64,000 nucleotides of DNA from Flavobacteriaceae bacterium CP2B. Its GTDB lineage: Bacteria; Bacteroidota; Bacteroidia; Flavobacteriales; Flavobacteriaceae. The stretch spans positions 186,001 through 250,000 of the forward strand of contig LXTR01000038.1 of the NCBI GenBank assembly GCA_001683825.1, read 5' to 3'. The notes beneath the pieces are model-generated. The model did no database searches. It saw only the letters and a list, made by a program, of their open reading frames with translations, and had not been told where the DNA came from. Both the position numbers and the translations under genes were made by a program. This document shows, in pieces, positions 8,742-17,995 of the stretch (its first letter is position 1; each line of letters opens with the position of its first letter).

Positions 8742-9848
8742 TTAAAGCCAGCCCTTTCTTTTGAAGTAAACCAGCATGATGATCAGAATGGCCAGCATAA
8801 GCCCCAGCACGGCATAATATCCATACTCCCATTGCAATTCGGGCATCCGGTTAAAATTCATCCCGTATATCCCGGCAATAAAAGTGAGGGGGATAAAGAT
8901 AGAGGCCATAATCGTCAATACTTTCATCACCTCGTTCATTTTATTACTCATATTGCTCATATACATCTCCATCAGGCTTATAGACATTTCCCGGTAGATC
9001 TGAAGGTTTTCATTTACCTCTATGCAGTGGTCCAGGGCATCGCGGAGGAATAATTTGGTATCCTTGGTTACCAGGGGGTTCTCTGTTTCTATAAGGCGGT
9101 GCACCAGCTCCTTCACCGGGAAAATCCATTTGTGCAAGCGAATAACTTCTTTCTTAATCTCCTGTATGCTATGGGCGGTGTCGTGTTTTGGGTTGTTGTA
9201 TACTTCTTCTTCCAGCAATTCGATCTTTTGGAAGGCGTGTTCCACCACTTCCAGGTAGCTGTCTACCACGGCGTCAATCAGCGCAAAAAACAGGTAATCG
9301 GCACCCCGTGAACGGATACGGCCTGATTTATTCCGGATCCGTTCCCGTACCCCGTTAAAAACATCTTCCTTGAGTTCCTGGAGCACCAGGACCCGGTCCT
9401 GAAAGAGGATGAGTGCGAGGTGTTCTACCACCAGCTGCTGGTCGGCATTGAGGTACAACATTTTAAAGACACTGAAAATATACTCCTCATATTCGTCTAT
9501 TTTGGGGCGTTGGTGTGTATTGACCGCGTCTTCGAGGATGAGGGAGTTCAACTTGAATTCCTTGCCCAACTGTTCGATAAAGCCTTCATCGCTTATCCCT
9601 ATGACATCTATCCAAAGGTTTTTACCAGGTTCCAGCTTTCGGGAAAGATGGTCAAGCGTGGGGTGTACCTCTTCCTTTACTTCCTCATGGGAGTATTCAA
9701 GGACCTGCAGTGTGCTGGTCATGCCCTCCCTTTGGCCCACATACATAATGGTTCCCGGTGGTTTCCCTTTTTTCTTGAACATTCGGGGAAGGTGTTTGTT
9801 CTTGATTTTAACCTGAATTTTTTTCTTCGCCATGGTTGGATTTTTCAT
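8742..9848 (-). CDS. corA: CorA family magnesium/cobalt transporter
   Basis: A 368-residue inner-membrane divalent cation channel. Seen: a large cytoplasmic N-terminal domain, a long helical stalk, and two C-terminal membrane helices with the signature YGMNF between them (GIYGMNFNRMPELQWEYGY), followed by a positively charged tail (YFKRKGWL). Length and motif are those of the pentameric CorA family. Start is ATG at 9848 or, equally plausibly, ATG at 9833 (MAKKK). Only 24 bases separate it from the upstream pseudouridine synthase gene, so the two are probably cotranscribed. Confidence 0.92.
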   Translation of the reverse strand: MKNPTMAKKKIQVKIKNKHLPRMFKKKGKPPGTIMYVGQREGMTSTLQVLEYSHEEVKEEVHPTLDHLSRKLEPGKNLWIDVIGISDEGFIEQLGKEFKLNSLILEDAVNTHQRPKIDEYEEYIFSVFKMLYLNADQQLVVEHLALILFQDRVLVLQELKEDVFNGVRERIRNKSGRIRSRGADYLFFALIDAVVDSYLEVVEHAFQKIELLEEEVYNNPKHDTAHSIQEIKKEVIRLHKWIFPVKELVHRLIETENPLVTKDTKLFLRDALDHCIEVNENLQIYREMSISLMEMYMSNMSNKMNEVMKVLTIMASIFIPLTFIAGIYGMNFNRMPELQWEYGYYAVLGLMLAILIIMLVYFKRKGWL

Positions 9849-9872
9849 AAAGATAAAAAAGTAAGCCTGTAC

Positions 9873-10655
9873 TCAGGAAAATAGTACCCGGTTCAGGACC
9901 AGGCCCGATCCGGGGGCAACGTAGGTAAGGGTCCTGTCGGTATCGGGGTTCAGGGATTCCCTCAACGCATCCGCACTAAGGTTCCCCCGCCCCAATTCGA
10001 TAAGGGCCCCCATGATCATCCGAACCTGATAGCGCATAAAACCCTGTCCGCTGATACGCAGCATAAAGGAAGTTGCAGGGAAAAAATTCGCTTGCAGTAC
10101 CGTATTCTCCGCTATGGAACAACTGGTAACCGTGCGCCGGTATTGTTTTTGCCCGTTGACCTTGGCGGTATAGGCCCTGAAATCATGGGTGCCTTCAAAT
10201 AGTGGTGCCGTTTCCTTCATCAATTCGATATCCAGTTGGTCCGGGATCCCTGCCATAAAGGGCGCGCAAAAAGGGTGGAGCTTTTGGCCAAAGGCGAAAA
10301 AATAGCAGTACTCCTTTTGCCGGCAATGATGGATGATGTTGAAATCTCCGTCCACTTCCCGGATCCGGAGGGCCCGGATATCGGGGGGAAGGTTGGCATT
10401 AAAGGATTCCAGGAAAGCCCCGGTGTCTTCAAGCGGGCCTTCTTCCAGGAATAGTTCGAACGCAGATTCCAATGCAGATACCTTGGCATCGGTACGTCCG
10501 GCCCCCAAAATCTTAAACGGCCTGTCCCCCAGGACGAATTTCAGGGTTTTCCGCAGCATGCCTTCTATGGTTTTTTGCCCGGGTTGTCTTTGCCACCCAC
10601 TATACCGGAAACCCAGGAACTGAAGGTAAATAAGGTAATAGGTACGTTGGTCCAT
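9873..10655 (-). CDS. TruA-family tRNA pseudouridine synthase
   Basis: A 260-residue pseudouridine synthase of the TruA family, which modifies uridines 38-40 of tRNA anticodon arms. Seen: the opening YYLIYLQFLGFRYSGWQRQPG, the catalytic Asp in AGRTDAKVSA, and the C-terminal FMRYQVRMIMGALIELGRG. The catalytic loop differs from the usual GRTDxGVHA: Lys replaces Gly and Ser replaces His after the Asp. This pattern suggests a TruA paralogue rather than the housekeeping enzyme, so no gene symbol is given. It is followed closely by corA. Confidence 0.82.
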   Translation of the reverse strand: MDQRTYYLIYLQFLGFRYSGWQRQPGQKTIEGMLRKTLKFVLGDRPFKILGAGRTDAKVSALESAFELFLEEGPLEDTGAFLESFNANLPPDIRALRIREVDGDFNIIHHCRQKEYCYFFAFGQKLHPFCAPFMAGIPDQLDIELMKETAPLFEGTHDFRAYTAKVNGQKQYRRTVTSCSIAENTVLQANFFPATSFMLRISGQGFMRYQVRMIMGALIELGRGNLSADALRESLNPDTDRTLTYVAPGSGLVLNRVLFS

Positions 10656-10822
10656 AGCAGGTATGTTTTGGGGTAAAAGTAATATTTCTGGAACAAGCGC
10701 GATCGCCAGGTGATGGTGGCAGGTGTTTTTGGGCAGGCGGATATTATTTTACCCTGGGCGCCCCGGTGGAAAAACGTTAATTTTTGTAATTTGCAGTATA
10801 CACGCAACCTAATCGCATTACT

Positions 10823-11266
10823 ATGGATTCTTCCGCTCAAGTAGGAAAACCCCCTGCCTGGTTTTGGATTACCGCCATTTTGGGCCTGGTATGGAATGTT
10901 CTGGGGGTTCTTGCTTATCTGGGGCAGGCTTTTATCACTGAGGATATGAAAGCCGCTATGCCTGAAGACCAACTTCAATTGATGGAAAATACCCCGGCCT
11001 GGGTCACCGCAGCCTTTGCCATTGCAGTTTGGGGAGGGCTCCTGGGTTGTATCGCCCTGCTCCTGAGGAAACGGTGGGCCAAAACCGTATTGCTGGTATC
11101 CCTGTTCGCAGTACTTTTGCAAATGACGTATAACTTTTTCATTTCAAACGCCATGTCCGTCTATGGTGTCGGGCAGGCGGTGATTATGCCTTTGGTGGTA
11201 ATTGCAATCGCAATCCTGCTATATCTCCTGGCGCGTGTTGCCGAGAAGCACCTATGGCTCAAATAG
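10823..11266 (+). CDS. Four-helix membrane protein, flavobacterial family
   Basis: A 147-residue integral membrane protein with four predicted transmembrane helices (about residues 13-35, 62-82, 88-108, 118-138) and a conserved N-terminal AWFWITAILGLVWNVLGV. The family is common in Flavobacteriia and is often labelled sugar transporter in databases, without a sequence basis I can see. It lies divergent from the TruA-like gene. Function unknown. Confidence 0.7.
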   Translation: MDSSAQVGKPPAWFWITAILGLVWNVLGVLAYLGQAFITEDMKAAMPEDQLQLMENTPAWVTAAFAIAVWGGLLGCIALLLRKRWAKTVLLVSLFAVLLQMTYNFFISNAMSVYGVGQAVIMPLVVIAIAILLYLLARVAEKHLWLK

Positions 11267-11499
11267 GACAGCACCCTATCCCTGTTGGTGCCCCGGCTTT
11301 CGGGTCAGAAAGCGGTAAAAGAAATGTCTTTGCTCAGGATGAAAGCAGCCATAAAATGGCAATTTCATTGGGTTACACCACACTTTTTCGCACCTAGCCA
11401 ACATTGCTTGCCGTTTATCGATTTACTTAAAATAAATGGAAACGGACGCCCGTTTTAACCCCACAAAAAGGTCCCCCAATGACCGTGAAACCCAATTAA

Positions 11500-11982
11500 A
11501 TGAAAATATCGCTAAGCCTCATCTCCTGGAAAAGATGCCTGTGGTTATCGGTCGTTGTTCTAAGCATTTTAGTCGTACTCAACTTTTACGGGCTATATAC
11601 CAACAAATTTTATTTGCTGAAGCCTGATAACTATATTTTTCCCATACTGAGCATTGTCCATTTTGTCTATTTATGGGTAATGCAGTTTAAAATACGCGGG
11701 CAGGAATTCGCAGATGTCCCCATGCGCAACCTTGAGTATGCCCTTTATGTGATCTCCATGGTCTATGTATTCAAGCTGGTTGAAACGCTATACACATTGC
11801 TGAGTTATAGCGAGTATGCCCACCATATCATCCCCGATACCTTCCTGCCCGTTGGGATTGCCATCTTTGTTCTGCAGTTGTTGCTTATAGGCCTTACGCT
11901 GCTGAGTTTTGCGCATCGAAAGAAATTGGTGGGCTCCTACAACCTGGATAATATCAACGGCAATATCGATTCCTGGCCATAG
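11500..11982 (+). CDS. Membrane protein of unknown function
   Basis: A 160-residue protein with four predicted membrane helices (about residues 10-30, 45-63, 76-98, 113-135) and a polar C-terminal tail ending LDNINGNIDSWP. No motif identifies a function. An alternative frame starting at 11436 overlaps its first part but has no coding character. The 233 bases between this gene and the previous membrane protein contain nothing recognisable. Confidence 0.6.
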   Translation: MKISLSLISWKRCLWLSVVVLSILVVLNFYGLYTNKFYLLKPDNYIFPILSIVHFVYLWVMQFKIRGQEFADVPMRNLEYALYVISMVYVFKLVETLYTLLSYSEYAHHIIPDTFLPVGIAIFVLQLLLIGLTLLSFAHRKKLVGSYNLDNINGNIDSWP

Positions 11983-12017
11983 GGCCAATGCCTTTAGGGC
12001 TGTGATACAAATACAAA

Positions 12018-12036
12018 CCCCGCGGTATACGCGGGG
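12018..12036 (-). terminator. Hairpin downstream of the AAA ATPase gene
   Basis: CCCCGCG and CGCGGGG pair around a 5-base loop, 25 bases after the minus-strand stop at 12062. On the minus strand it is followed by a T-rich run (TTTGTATTTG), on the plus strand by none, so it fits a terminator of the minus-strand operon better. Confidence 0.5.
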
Positions 12037-12061
12037 CATTGTAAAGGCAGAAACAGAAGGC

Positions 12062-13531
12062 TTAGAGTTTGCTGATAAAGCTACCATAGAGGTCCTTAAA
12101 CTGGTACCCCGCGGTAAACCGGTGTTTGCTTAATTTTTTATGGGCCACCAGGCCCCATAGTAAGAATTCCTTTAAGAAGTAGCGGTCCTTTTCAGGAAAA
12201 TCAGGCTGGTACCTTTGGATCAGTGCCGTCAGTTGCGGGATACTGTTCAATGCGGCCCGGTACTCCTCGTCAGTACTGTCATCGGTCAGTTCAAACCCCT
12301 CACCTTCAAAGAACCAATTGATCAATGGGTCATACGGGCTTTCGGCATCCTTGTGCTCCAACTTCTGGATTTTTGGGAAATAGTTTGGGAATAGTGTTTT
12401 AATGGCTTCTTCCAGAAGGACAAGGGCCACGGTATCCGCTCCTTCCTGTTCCCCTTCATAGACCAATTCTATCTTCCCGGTGATGGCGGGGATTACCCCC
12501 ATAAAATCACTAAGCCGTGCGGCGGTGGTTTCCACCCCGGCCGCGAGGGCCCTGCGTTCCGCGGTACTCAACAGGTTCTCAAAAGCCGTTATACTGGTCC
12601 TGGCACTGACCCCACTTTTGGCATCCACGTATTCACTCTGCCTGGCTTCAAAACTTATCTGTTCCAGCAGGTCTTTGGCGATTTCGGGCACATACACACT
12701 GGAGGCCTGTCTAGGGTCCAGCCGGGCCTCCTGTTCGGTAATCTTCCGGGCTATGGCGATTTCCCCGGGGTAATGGGTGAGTATCTGCGACCCGATCCGG
12801 TCTTTGAGGGGGGTGACAATGCTCCCCCTGTTGGTATAATCCTCAGGGTTTGCCGTGAATACGAACTGCAGGTCCAGTGGCAAGCGGAGCTTAAAGCCCC
12901 GTATCTGAATATCGCCTTCCTGCAGGATGTTGAATAGTGATACCTGGATGCGTGCCTGCAGGTCGGGCAGTTCGTTGATCACAAAGATACAGCGGTTGGC
13001 GCGGGGGATCATCCCGAAATGTATGACCCGGTCATCGGCATAGGACAACTTCAGGTTGGCCGCCTTGATGGGGTCTACATCCCCTATAAGGTCGGCCACA
13101 GTCACGTCGGGCGTGGCCAATTTTTCATAGAAGCGATCGTCGCGGTGCAACCAGCTGACGGGGGTGTCATCGCCTTTCTCCCGAACCAGTTCCCTGGCAT
13201 ATCGGGAAATGGGCCGGAAGGGGTCGTCGTTGACCTCGGAGCCTTCCACCACAGGGATGTATTCGTCCAGCAGTCCTACCATGAGCCGGGCCAACCTTGT
13301 TTTGGCCTGCCCCCTCAGTCCAAGCAGGTTGATGTTGTGCCGGGAGAGGATAGCCCTCTCCATTTCGGGGATCACAGAATTTTCATATCCCCAGATCCCG
13401 CTGAAGGTGGCCTCGCCCTTGCGAATTTTTTCGCGAAGGTTGTCCCGCAATTCGTCTTTGATACTTTTGCTCTGGTAGCCCGCTTCTTTAAGGCCTCCCA
13501 GGGTTATTATTTTCGTATAATCCTTATTCAT
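12062..13531 (-). CDS. MoxR/magnesium-chelatase-type AAA ATPase
   Basis: A 489-residue AAA+ ATPase of the magnesium chelatase ChlI/MoxR clade, which in this clade works as a chaperone-like motor with a VWA partner; that partner lies just upstream in the same direction. Seen: a Walker A-like GLRGQAKTRLARLM, an unusual Walker B reading IFVINELPDL (Asn for the first Asp), sensor residues in FVFTANPEDYTNRG and an arginine-rich LKDRIGS. The C-terminal 150 residues form a helical lid. The frame opens with a TTG 18 bases earlier; ATG at 13531 is preferred. The substrate of the pair is unknown. Confidence 0.85.
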   Translation of the reverse strand: MNKDYTKIITLGGLKEAGYQSKSIKDELRDNLREKIRKGEATFSGIWGYENSVIPEMERAILSRHNINLLGLRGQAKTRLARLMVGLLDEYIPVVEGSEVNDDPFRPISRYARELVREKGDDTPVSWLHRDDRFYEKLATPDVTVADLIGDVDPIKAANLKLSYADDRVIHFGMIPRANRCIFVINELPDLQARIQVSLFNILQEGDIQIRGFKLRLPLDLQFVFTANPEDYTNRGSIVTPLKDRIGSQILTHYPGEIAIARKITEQEARLDPRQASSVYVPEIAKDLLEQISFEARQSEYVDAKSGVSARTSITAFENLLSTAERRALAAGVETTAARLSDFMGVIPAITGKIELVYEGEQEGADTVALVLLEEAIKTLFPNYFPKIQKLEHKDAESPYDPLINWFFEGEGFELTDDSTDEEYRAALNSIPQLTALIQRYQPDFPEKDRYFLKEFLLWGLVAHKKLSKHRFTAGYQFKDLYGSFISKL

Positions 13532-13593
13532 GAATGTCTGTATATGCAATTTGGTAAAGCGCCCCCGACTCCTGTCCGGGGAAGGCTGCTTCC

Positions 13594-14736
13594 TTATTTT
13601 AATCGTTTTCTCCTGTTCTGCTCGTAATCTTCAAAAATCATTTCCCCCAAATCCTCCAGGCCGGTAAAGAATGCCTTGCCCTTGTTGGTTTCGGTAAAAT
13701 GGCGCACAAAACGCATCAGGTACGGGTCCTGGGCGATCATAAAGGTGGTGATGGGAATATGCAGCTTGCGGGCTTGCCGTGCCATGGTATAGCACTTTTC
13801 AACTATGTAGTCGTCCAGGCCCACGCTGTTCTTATAATAATTGCCGTCCGGCAGGCGTATACAACTGGGTTTTCCATCGGTGATCATAAAGATCTGCTTG
13901 TTGGTATTGCGTTTCCTCCGCAAAATATCCATGGCCAATTGCAGCCCCGCCACCGTATTGGTGTGGTAGGGCCCTACCTTGAGATAGGGGATGTCTTTGA
14001 GGGGGATGGGCCAGGCGTCATTGCCAAAGACCAGGATGTCCAGGGTGTCTTTGGGATACCGCGTGGTGATTAGTTCTGCCAGGGCCATGGCCACCTTTTT
14101 GGCAGGGGTAATGCGGTCTTCCCCGTATAGGATCATGCTGTGGCTGATGTCGATCATCAGCACCGTACTCATTTGTGCCTTGTGATGGGTATCCTCTACG
14201 ACCAGGTCATCTTCGGTCAGTGAAAACCCATCCATGCCGTGGTTCACCTGGGCGTTTTTAAGGCTCTCGGTCATGGAGATCTGTTCCAGGGCATCGCCAT
14301 AACGGTACTCCCTAAAATCACCGGTATGTTCATCCCCCTGCCCCGATTTTCCGGTACGATGGCTGCCAGAACCACTCCGCTTCAGTTTGCCAAAGATCTG
14401 TTCAAGGGCCCGTTTGCGGATCACCCGCTCCATCTTGGCAGTGATGGACAGGTCTCCTTGGCCGGGAGCTCCCTGTCCTTCGCCCCCGCCATCTTCAAAC
14501 TCCTCCCGGATATACCCTTTGGCCTTCAGGTCTTCGATAAAATCGTCAATGGTGTAATCCTCGTCGGTGAGCGCATATTCCTTGTCGAGCTCCCGCAGCC
14601 AGTCGAGCGCCTCTTCCACATCACCCGAAGTATGGGTGATGAGTTCCTGAAAAATTTCAAAAAGTTTATCAAAGGGGGTTTGGTCCGGCGCTTCGTAGGT
14701 CGAGAAGCGAAAGCCTTTTCTCTGTGTCATAGCCAT
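13594..14736 (-). CDS. VWA domain protein, partner of the AAA ATPase
   Basis: A 380-residue cytoplasmic protein. Residues about 1-160 are charged and partly disordered (a Gly-rich stretch GGGEGQGAPGQ near residue 90). The C-terminal half is a von Willebrand A domain with a complete MIDAS site: DISHS in MIDISHSMI, a Thr in the HTNT region and Asp in MITDGKPS. MoxR ATPase plus VWA pairs act together in assembling or activating metal-containing complexes in other systems; here the client is unknown. It is separated by 62 bases from the ATPase gene, so the two are one transcription unit. The ATG at 14730 is an alternative start. Confidence 0.85.
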   Translation of the reverse strand: MAMTQRKGFRFSTYEAPDQTPFDKLFEIFQELITHTSGDVEEALDWLRELDKEYALTDEDYTIDDFIEDLKAKGYIREEFEDGGGEGQGAPGQGDLSITAKMERVIRKRALEQIFGKLKRSGSGSHRTGKSGQGDEHTGDFREYRYGDALEQISMTESLKNAQVNHGMDGFSLTEDDLVVEDTHHKAQMSTVLMIDISHSMILYGEDRITPAKKVAMALAELITTRYPKDTLDILVFGNDAWPIPLKDIPYLKVGPYHTNTVAGLQLAMDILRRKRNTNKQIFMITDGKPSCIRLPDGNYYKNSVGLDDYIVEKCYTMARQARKLHIPITTFMIAQDPYLMRFVRHFTETNKGKAFFTGLEDLGEMIFEDYEQNRRKRLK

Positions 14737-14803
14737 AACCTAAAAATAAGACATTTCGGTTTAGGCCGCCACATATTTAAGAAAACTTAACGGTTCTATG
14801 CCC

Positions 14804-15406
14804 TCAGCGCTGATGGCGTTCGGCCAGTAAACGCTCAATGTCCGCCAGGCGAAACCCCTTGGCGTTCAGCAGCACCAGGTAGTGGAACAGCAGGTCGGCA
14901 CTTTCGTTAAGGAAAAGGCTGTCATTGGTGTCTTTGGCCTCGATGATGGTCTCCACCGCTTCTTCGCCTACCTTCTGGGCTATGGTGTTGATCCCTTTGC
15001 GAAAAAGTGAAGCAACATAGCTATTCTCGTTATCGGGCTGTTGTTTTCGTTCCTCTATGATCCTTTCAAGGTGGGCGAGGAACCCGAGGCTGGCGTCGTT
15101 TTCTTCATTCCAGCAGGTATCGCTGCCCGTATGGCACACCGGGCCTGCCGGATGCACCCGTACCAGGAGCGTGTCCTGGTCACAATCTTCTTTAACCGCC
15201 ACCAGTTCCAGGTAATTGCCGCTTGCTTCCCCCTTGGTCCATAAACGCTGCTTGCTGCGGCTATAAAAGGTGACTTTACCCGTTTCCATGGTTTTGGCCA
15301 GGGCCTCACGGTTCATATACCCCAGCATAAGCACCTGCCGGGTAGTATCGTCCTGTATGATAGCAGGTACCAGCCCATCGGGGTCTTTTTCAAAATTGAT
15401 ATTCAT
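14804..15406 (-). CDS. hisIE: Bifunctional phosphoribosyl-AMP cyclohydrolase / phosphoribosyl-ATP pyrophosphatase
   Basis: A 200-residue fusion catalysing steps two and three of histidine synthesis. Seen: residues about 1-105 are HisI, with GYMNREALAKTMETGKVTFYSRSK and the zinc Cys/His in HPAGPVCHTGSDTCW; residues about 110-200 are HisE, an all-alpha MazG-like pyrophosphatase with KVGEEAVETIIEAK and ESADLLFHYLVLL carrying the metal-binding acids. It is the last gene of the histidine operon, 64 bases after hisF. Confidence 0.95.
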   Translation of the reverse strand: MNINFEKDPDGLVPAIIQDDTTRQVLMLGYMNREALAKTMETGKVTFYSRSKQRLWTKGEASGNYLELVAVKEDCDQDTLLVRVHPAGPVCHTGSDTCWNEENDASLGFLAHLERIIEERKQQPDNENSYVASLFRKGINTIAQKVGEEAVETIIEAKDTNDSLFLNESADLLFHYLVLLNAKGFRLADIERLLAERHQR

Positions 15407-15470
15407 AAGCGATATGTTTGGGTTGATGCGAAATACGGATTGCCAGCAGGCATCCCGTATTCCCCGGTTT

Positions 15471-16226
15471 TTAAATGCGCACCGGGATCCCCTGGTCCTT
15501 CAGGTGCTTTTTTAACTGTTCAATCTCTATTTCCTTAAAATGGAATACGCTCGCGGCCAGCGCGGCATCGGCTTTCCCCAAAAGGAATGTATCTGTAAAA
15601 TGTTGCATGTTCCCCGCTCCTCCGGAGGCAATCACCGGGATGTTCCTCTCGGTAGAGAGTCTTGCCAGCGCCTCGTTGGCAAAACCATTTTTGGTGCCAT
15701 CGTGGTCCATGGAGGTAAATAGTATCTCGCCAGCCCCCCGTTCCTCCACCTCCCTGGCCCATGCGAAGAGCTCTATGTCTGTTGGGACCTTCCCCCCTAC
15801 CAGATGGACTTTCCACACGCCTTCTACCATCCGGGCATCTATGGCCACCACAATGCACTGGGATCCGAATTTGGCTACCAGATCATTGATCAGTTGCGGG
15901 TTTTTGACCGCAGAGGAATTGACCGAAATTTTGTCGGCCCCATTGTGCAGCAACAGGTCCACATCGGCCACCGAGGATATACCCCCGCCTACCGTGAAGG
16001 GGATATTTACTTTTGCCGCCACCCGGCGCACCAGGTTTGCCAGAGTCTTCCTGCGTTCTTCCGTGGCCGATATATCCAGGAATACCAGTTCGTCAGCCCC
16101 TTCCTTCGCATAGAACTCTGCCAGTTCCACCGGGTCGCCGGCATCCCTCAGGTCTACAAAATTCACTCCTTTTACCGTTCTCCCGTCCTTGATATCCAGA
16201 CATGGTATGATCCTTTTCGTCAGCAT
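15471..16226 (-). CDS. hisF: Imidazole glycerol phosphate synthase, cyclase subunit
   Basis: A 251-residue beta/alpha barrel that uses ammonia from HisH to make imidazole glycerol phosphate and AICAR. Seen: catalytic Asp11 in [11 protein letters not shown], the second catalytic Asp in VVAIDARMV, and phosphate loops VGGGISSV and ASGGAGNM. It forms a channelled complex with the hisH product encoded upstream. Starts 4 bases after the stop of the DinB-like gene. Confidence 0.96.
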   Translation of the reverse strand: MLTKRIIPCLDIKDGRTVKGVNFVDLRDAGDPVELAEFYAKEGADELVFLDISATEERRKTLANLVRRVAAKVNIPFTVGGGISSVADVDLLLHNGADKISVNSSAVKNPQLINDLVAKFGSQCIVVAIDARMVEGVWKVHLVGGKVPTDIELFAWAREVEERGAGEILFTSMDHDGTKNGFANEALARLSTERNIPVIASGGAGNMQHFTDTFLLGKADAALAASVFHFKEIEIEQLKKHLKDQGIPVRI

Positions 16227-16230
16227 GCGT

Positions 16231-16749
16231 TTATTTGTTTTTCACATTGAGGTCCTTTCCTTCATAGAAACCAAGGTCCTTTTCTTTCAGGAGTTTGGTC
16301 CAGAAGGCGATTTGGCCGGTATGATACGACAGGTGCTCTACCACATGCAGGATGATACCGATACCCGACAGCCGAAACCCCTGTACTTCCCGAACCTTTA
16401 GCAATTCATCCGGGCCACAGGCGCTAATTTGTTCCTGCGCCTGCCGGATGGTATCTTCTAGGCCTTGAAGGAGGCGTTTTTTTCCAGGTCCGCCCGAAGA
16501 ACTGAATTCTTTGTCGCGTTCCCGAAGGTCCGGTAATCCTGCCAGCGATGAGATGGCGTACTGCCGTATATTTCCTTGCAAGTGCAAGATAAGGTTAGCA
16601 GGGCTATTGGAGGCCTTACCCGGCCGTTTCCATAGTTCTTCTTCCGAAAGATGCCCGAAGCTCAGACGAATCATCCGCAGGCTTTCATCCATTCTGAAGC
16701 AAGCACTTTTTATAAATTCCCGGGCCAGTTGGTGGTTTGTTTCGTTCAT
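16231..16749 (-). CDS. DinB-like (DUF1572) four-helix protein inside the his operon
   Basis: A 172-residue protein with the fold pattern of the DinB/YfiT metal-dependent superfamily. Seen: three His-bearing helices, at [30 protein letters not shown] (two His) that would supply the metal triad. Members act as thiol transferases or are uncharacterised. It overlaps hisA by 4 bases and hisF follows after 4 bases, so it is fully embedded in the operon and cotranslated, though no role in histidine synthesis is known. Confidence 0.78.
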   Translation of the reverse strand: MNETNHQLAREFIKSACFRMDESLRMIRLSFGHLSEEELWKRPGKASNSPANLILHLQGNIRQYAISSLAGLPDLRERDKEFSSSGGPGKKRLLQGLEDTIRQAQEQISACGPDELLKVREVQGFRLSGIGIILHVVEHLSYHTGQIAFWTKLLKEKDLGFYEGKDLNVKNK

Positions 16750-17522
16750 GACGCCAAAATAAATTGTTCTAATTCTCTGAGGCTTATACGGTTCTCATAG
16801 ATTGCTTTTCCGATAATAGCCCCTTCGCACCCGATAGCCTGTAACCTGGAGAGGTCCTCCAATTGTGAGATGCCCCCGCTGGCGATAAGGTCGAGTTCGT
16901 TCACCTGTCGGTCTTCCACCCCGCTCGGGCCAACATAGGTCTCGGTCCTCGAGGTTTTCAGGAGGATTTTACGGTAGAGCTCATAGGAAGGCCCTTCCAG
17001 CATTCCGTCTTTGGCGATATCGGTACAGATCACATAACGGATGCCTTTTTGTTGGTGCTTCCGGATAAAGGGGATCAGTTCCTGCCCTGAAGCTTCCTGC
17101 CACCCGCTTACCGCAATCTTTTCATCATGGGCATCGGCGCCAAGTATGATCTTCTCCGGACCGTATTGGTCCAACCAGCCCATAAACGTATCCGGGTCTT
17201 TAACGGCGATACTCCCCCCCGTCACCTGCCTTGCCCCGCTCTCAAAAGCAATCCGAAGGTCATCGTTGGTCTTGAGCCCCCCGCCAAAATCAATCTTCAG
17301 GCCGGTCCCTGATGCGATGGCCTCTAAAATCCTGTGGTTGACAATATGGCTGGATTTTGCCCCGTCCAGGTCTACCAGGTGCAGGTATTGAATGCCATGT
17401 GCCTCAAATTCACGGGCCACCTCCAGCGGGTCTTCATTATACACTTTCTTGGTACTGTAGTCGCCCTTGGAAAGTCGTACACACTTTCCTTCAATGATGT
17501 CTATGGCTGGTATGATCCTCAT
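16746..17522 (-). CDS. hisA: ProFAR isomerase (HisA)
   Basis: A 258-residue beta/alpha barrel isomerase for the fourth step of histidine synthesis. Seen: catalytic Asp8 in [17 protein letters not shown], the partner Asp in [10 protein letters not shown], phosphate loops DFGGGLKT and IASGGISQ. The frame is open to a TTG at 17531, but the ATG at 17522 gives the canonical start. It overlaps the DinB-like gene by 4 bases at its end, and the GNAT gene stops 5 bases upstream. Confidence 0.96.
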   Translation of the reverse strand: MRIIPAIDIIEGKCVRLSKGDYSTKKVYNEDPLEVAREFEAHGIQYLHLVDLDGAKSSHIVNHRILEAIASGTGLKIDFGGGLKTNDDLRIAFESGARQVTGGSIAVKDPDTFMGWLDQYGPEKIILGADAHDEKIAVSGWQEASGQELIPFIRKHQQKGIRYVICTDIAKDGMLEGPSYELYRKILLKTSRTETYVGPSGVEDRQVNELDLIASGGISQLEDLSRLQAIGCEGAIIGKAIYENRISLRELEQFILAS

Positions 17523-17527
17523 CTTAA

Positions 17528-17995
17528 TCAATCGTTTTTATTGGTTTCCCGATCCACGGACAGGGAGCTTTGCGTATTGGGGTTGGCCCTTAGCATCCAG
17601 GTGTGTGCCTTGGGGATCTCCGCAAAACCAAAGGTGCGATATAGCCCATGCGCATCTTCGGTGCGCAGCCCGATACCGTTTACCTGTTGCAGGTCTTCGT
17701 GCCCTGTAATTTGGGCGATAAGCTTTTTGCCGATGCCTTTCCCCCTGGCTTCGGGCGCGACAAAGACATCCATCAGCCAGGCAAAGGCCACCTTGTCTGT
17801 AATCACCCTGGCAAAGGCCACCTGCTTTCCACCGGGCAAGTATGCCCCGAAGCACAGTGAATGGTCCAGGGACCGCTGTACCTCTTCCATTGTCCGTCCC
17901 CGTGCCCAATACGATTCATTGGATAGGTAGGCATGGATAAAGCCCTTATCAAGCCTGGCTTTGTCTGTAGATATTTCAAGTGTCGCTTCCATCAT
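17528..17995 (-). CDS. GNAT N-acetyltransferase inside the his operon
   Basis: A 155-residue acetyl-CoA-dependent acetyltransferase. Seen: the acetyl-CoA binding motif [20 protein letters not shown], preceded by strand residues FAWLMDVFV, and a C-terminal [13 protein letters not shown] typical of the fold. The acceptor is unknown. Its ATG overlaps the hisH stop by 4 bases and hisA begins 5 bases after its stop, so it is translationally coupled within the histidine operon. The role in the pathway, if any, is not evident. Confidence 0.85.
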   Translation of the reverse strand: MMEATLEISTDKARLDKGFIHAYLSNESYWARGRTMEEVQRSLDHSLCFGAYLPGGKQVAFARVITDKVAFAWLMDVFVAPEARGKGIGKKLIAQITGHEDLQQVNGIGLRTEDAHGLYRTFGFAEIPKAHTWMLRANPNTQSSLSVDRETNKND

